Origin: Paenibacillus swuensis
Lineage (GTDB): Bacteria > Bacillota > Bacilli > Paenibacillales > DY6
Reading direction: 5' to 3'
Length of the DNA: 64,000 nt
NCBI RefSeq assembly: GCF_001644605.1
Contig: NZ_CP011388.1
Location: 582,501-646,500, forward strand
The position numbers and the translations under genes were made by a program. Numbering within the stretch: position 1 is the stretch's first letter; each line of letters begins with the position of its first letter. The notes below the pieces were generated by a model that made no database searches, was not told where the DNA came from, and saw nothing but the letters and a program-made list of their open reading frames with translations. This document shows positions 63,389 through 64,000 of this stretch, in pieces.

Positions 63389-63577
63389 TTCTAACGAATC
63401 AAGGAAGTTCTTAGAAGTTAAAAACGCCCGCTATGAATTTCTAACGAATCGTAAACGTGTTTAAGTATGGAATGAGCAGGAATTTTAGTGTTTTTAGACC
63501 TTTAAGCGTGAATACGATTCGTTAGAATTCATGATTTGATCATTTAGTGCTCTAAGGCTTCGCTGAGTTCGTTAGAA
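63389..63577. repeat. Inverted and direct copies of TTCTAACGAATC
   Basis: The 12-mer TTCTAACGAATC occurs at 63389-63400 and 63439-63450; its reverse complement GATTCGTTAGAA at 63516-63527 and a 10-base version TTCGTTAGAA at 63568-63577. The middle copies are part of a longer inverted repeat, with GAATT(T)CTAACGAATCGTA at 63436-63454 matched by its complement at 63513-63530 around a ~58-bp centre. Confidence 0.8.
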
Positions 63578-63601
63578 CATATTACTTTTAATCCGTTCAC
63601 T

Positions 63602-63632
63602 AAAAGAACGCCTCTGTGAAGAGACGTCCTTA
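63602..63632 (-). terminator. Probable terminator of the right-edge DinB gene
   Basis: Minus-strand stem ACG-CTCT/AGAG-CGT followed by TTCTTTT. Confidence 0.5.
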
Positions 63633-63696
63633 ACTTGTGTTCATCCAGTAACTTTATGATGTGTTTAGTTTAGCGGGATACCAAAAACCAATCCGA

Positions 63697-64000
63697 TTAC
63701 TTGCCCGCTACCAGTTTCTTATACACCTTAATCATGCTGATATGCATACCCTCATGGTACAGATTAAACGTGAGGAATTCTTCTATCGAACCTAAACGCA
63801 TGCCCGCGGAAGTAACGTAAGGCGGATCAATCGTCTGATGCACCCGCTCCGGCAATGTCGTCTGGATGCGATGAAGCTGCTCTTGCAGCAACGTCTCCAG
63901 CTCCTGCAGCGTCGGCACGGGGTAATTAGTAGGGGTTTCCGGCGAAGTGCCGTTCCCAAATTGCTCGGAGAATCCGTCGGGGAGCACCATCGGCAGTCCC
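63697..64000 (-). CDS. DinB/YkkA-like protein, partial (N-terminus beyond right edge)
   Basis: At least 101 residues; the frame is open to the window edge (reading GLPMVLPDGFSEQFGNGTSP at the edge), so the internal ATG at 63990 is unlikely to be the start. PDGFSEQFGNGTSP and the C-terminal FLTFNLYHEGMHISMIKVYKKL are typical of DinB-fold proteins of the YkkA type; the conserved metal His is in LYHEGMH. Function unknown. Confidence 0.85.
   Translation of the reverse strand, partial: GLPMVLPDGFSEQFGNGTSPETPTNYPVPTLQELETLLQEQLHRIQTTLPERVHQTIDPPYVTSAGMRLGSIEEFLTFNLYHEGMHISMIKVYKKLVAGK

Larger units (their letters stand above)
63276..63696. other. 421-bp gene-free stretch between acpS and the right-edge DinB gene
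   Basis: Contains the repeated motif TTCTAACGAATC (see repeat at 63389-63577) and a probable terminator (63602-63632). No credible coding sequence. Confidence 0.7.

Noticed and set aside
63389-63577. CRISPR-like repeat array
   Set aside because: Only four short copies, mixed orientation and uneven spacing; no cas genes in the window.

Overview
The window looks like chromosome of a low-to-medium-GC, spore-forming Firmicute of the Paenibacillaceae (Paenibacillus or a close relative). Supporting signs are strong AGGAGG-type ribosome binding sites, frequent TTG/GTG starts, sigma-A promoters, a guanine riboswitch before a PbuG-type permease, and a gene set (WYL regulator + DinB, YneF, UvsE, HD-GYP, eps-like cluster) typical of Bacillales. 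This is inference from gene content; no rRNA or tRNA is present to confirm it. I see no phage, insertion sequence or CRISPR array.

Layout. 1-5.8 kb: a large protein cut by the left edge, with no visible stop, divergent from an AraC regulator; then a riboswitch-controlled purine permease and a WYL regulator beside a DinB protein. 5.8-13.8 kb: a small membrane protein, guaA, a polysaccharide deacetylase, bcp behind a three-gene ABC-2 exporter, and an LCP cell-wall ligase. 13.9-17.7 kb: metE with a MetR/MtaR-like LysR regulator and an acetyltransferase. 17.9-26.8 kb: a GC-rich hemL, an operon of an (alpha/alpha)6-type glycosidase-like protein and an ADP-ribosylglycohydrolase-fold protein near an AraC regulator, a DMT exporter, an inositol-monophosphatase-family enzyme and a TSUP transporter.

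26.9-45 kb is the centrepiece: an exopolysaccharide locus. A three-gene arm on the plus strand (unknown protein, Wzz, BY-kinase) converges on a ten-gene minus-strand arm with overlapping or closely spaced genes: FlaA1/PglF-type dehydratase, flippase, polymerase/ligase, three glycosyltransferases, UDP-glucuronate-4-epimerase-like protein, PglC-type phosphoglycosyl transferase, PglD-type acetyltransferase, PglE/EpsN-type aminotransferase. The PglF/E/D/C-like set predicts a chain started on a bacillosamine-type sugar. Upstream sits a 1456-residue secreted protein with eight FN3 domains and four carbohydrate-binding-like modules.

45-64 kb is mostly housekeeping: fabI, uvsE, ddl, an Amidase_6-like protein, acnA, an IclR regulator, a membrane-anchored hydrolase, folE, yneF, an HD-GYP protein, queG, lepB, a DUF402 phosphatase, sodA, mutY, acpS and a second DinB protein cut by the right edge.

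The most interesting signals are regulatory. (1) The same 17-bp palindrome form, GTTTCA-N5-TGAAAC, lies downstream of the acnA promoter and just downstream of the iclR promoter. (2) A streptococcal Met-box-like palindrome sits about 64 bp upstream of the predicted metE start site, beside a LysR gene. (3) An 18-bp palindrome covers the -35 of the dinB-like gene next to its WYL regulator. (4) Two intergenic stretches (52.4 kb, 63.4 kb) hold repeat-like inverted structures.
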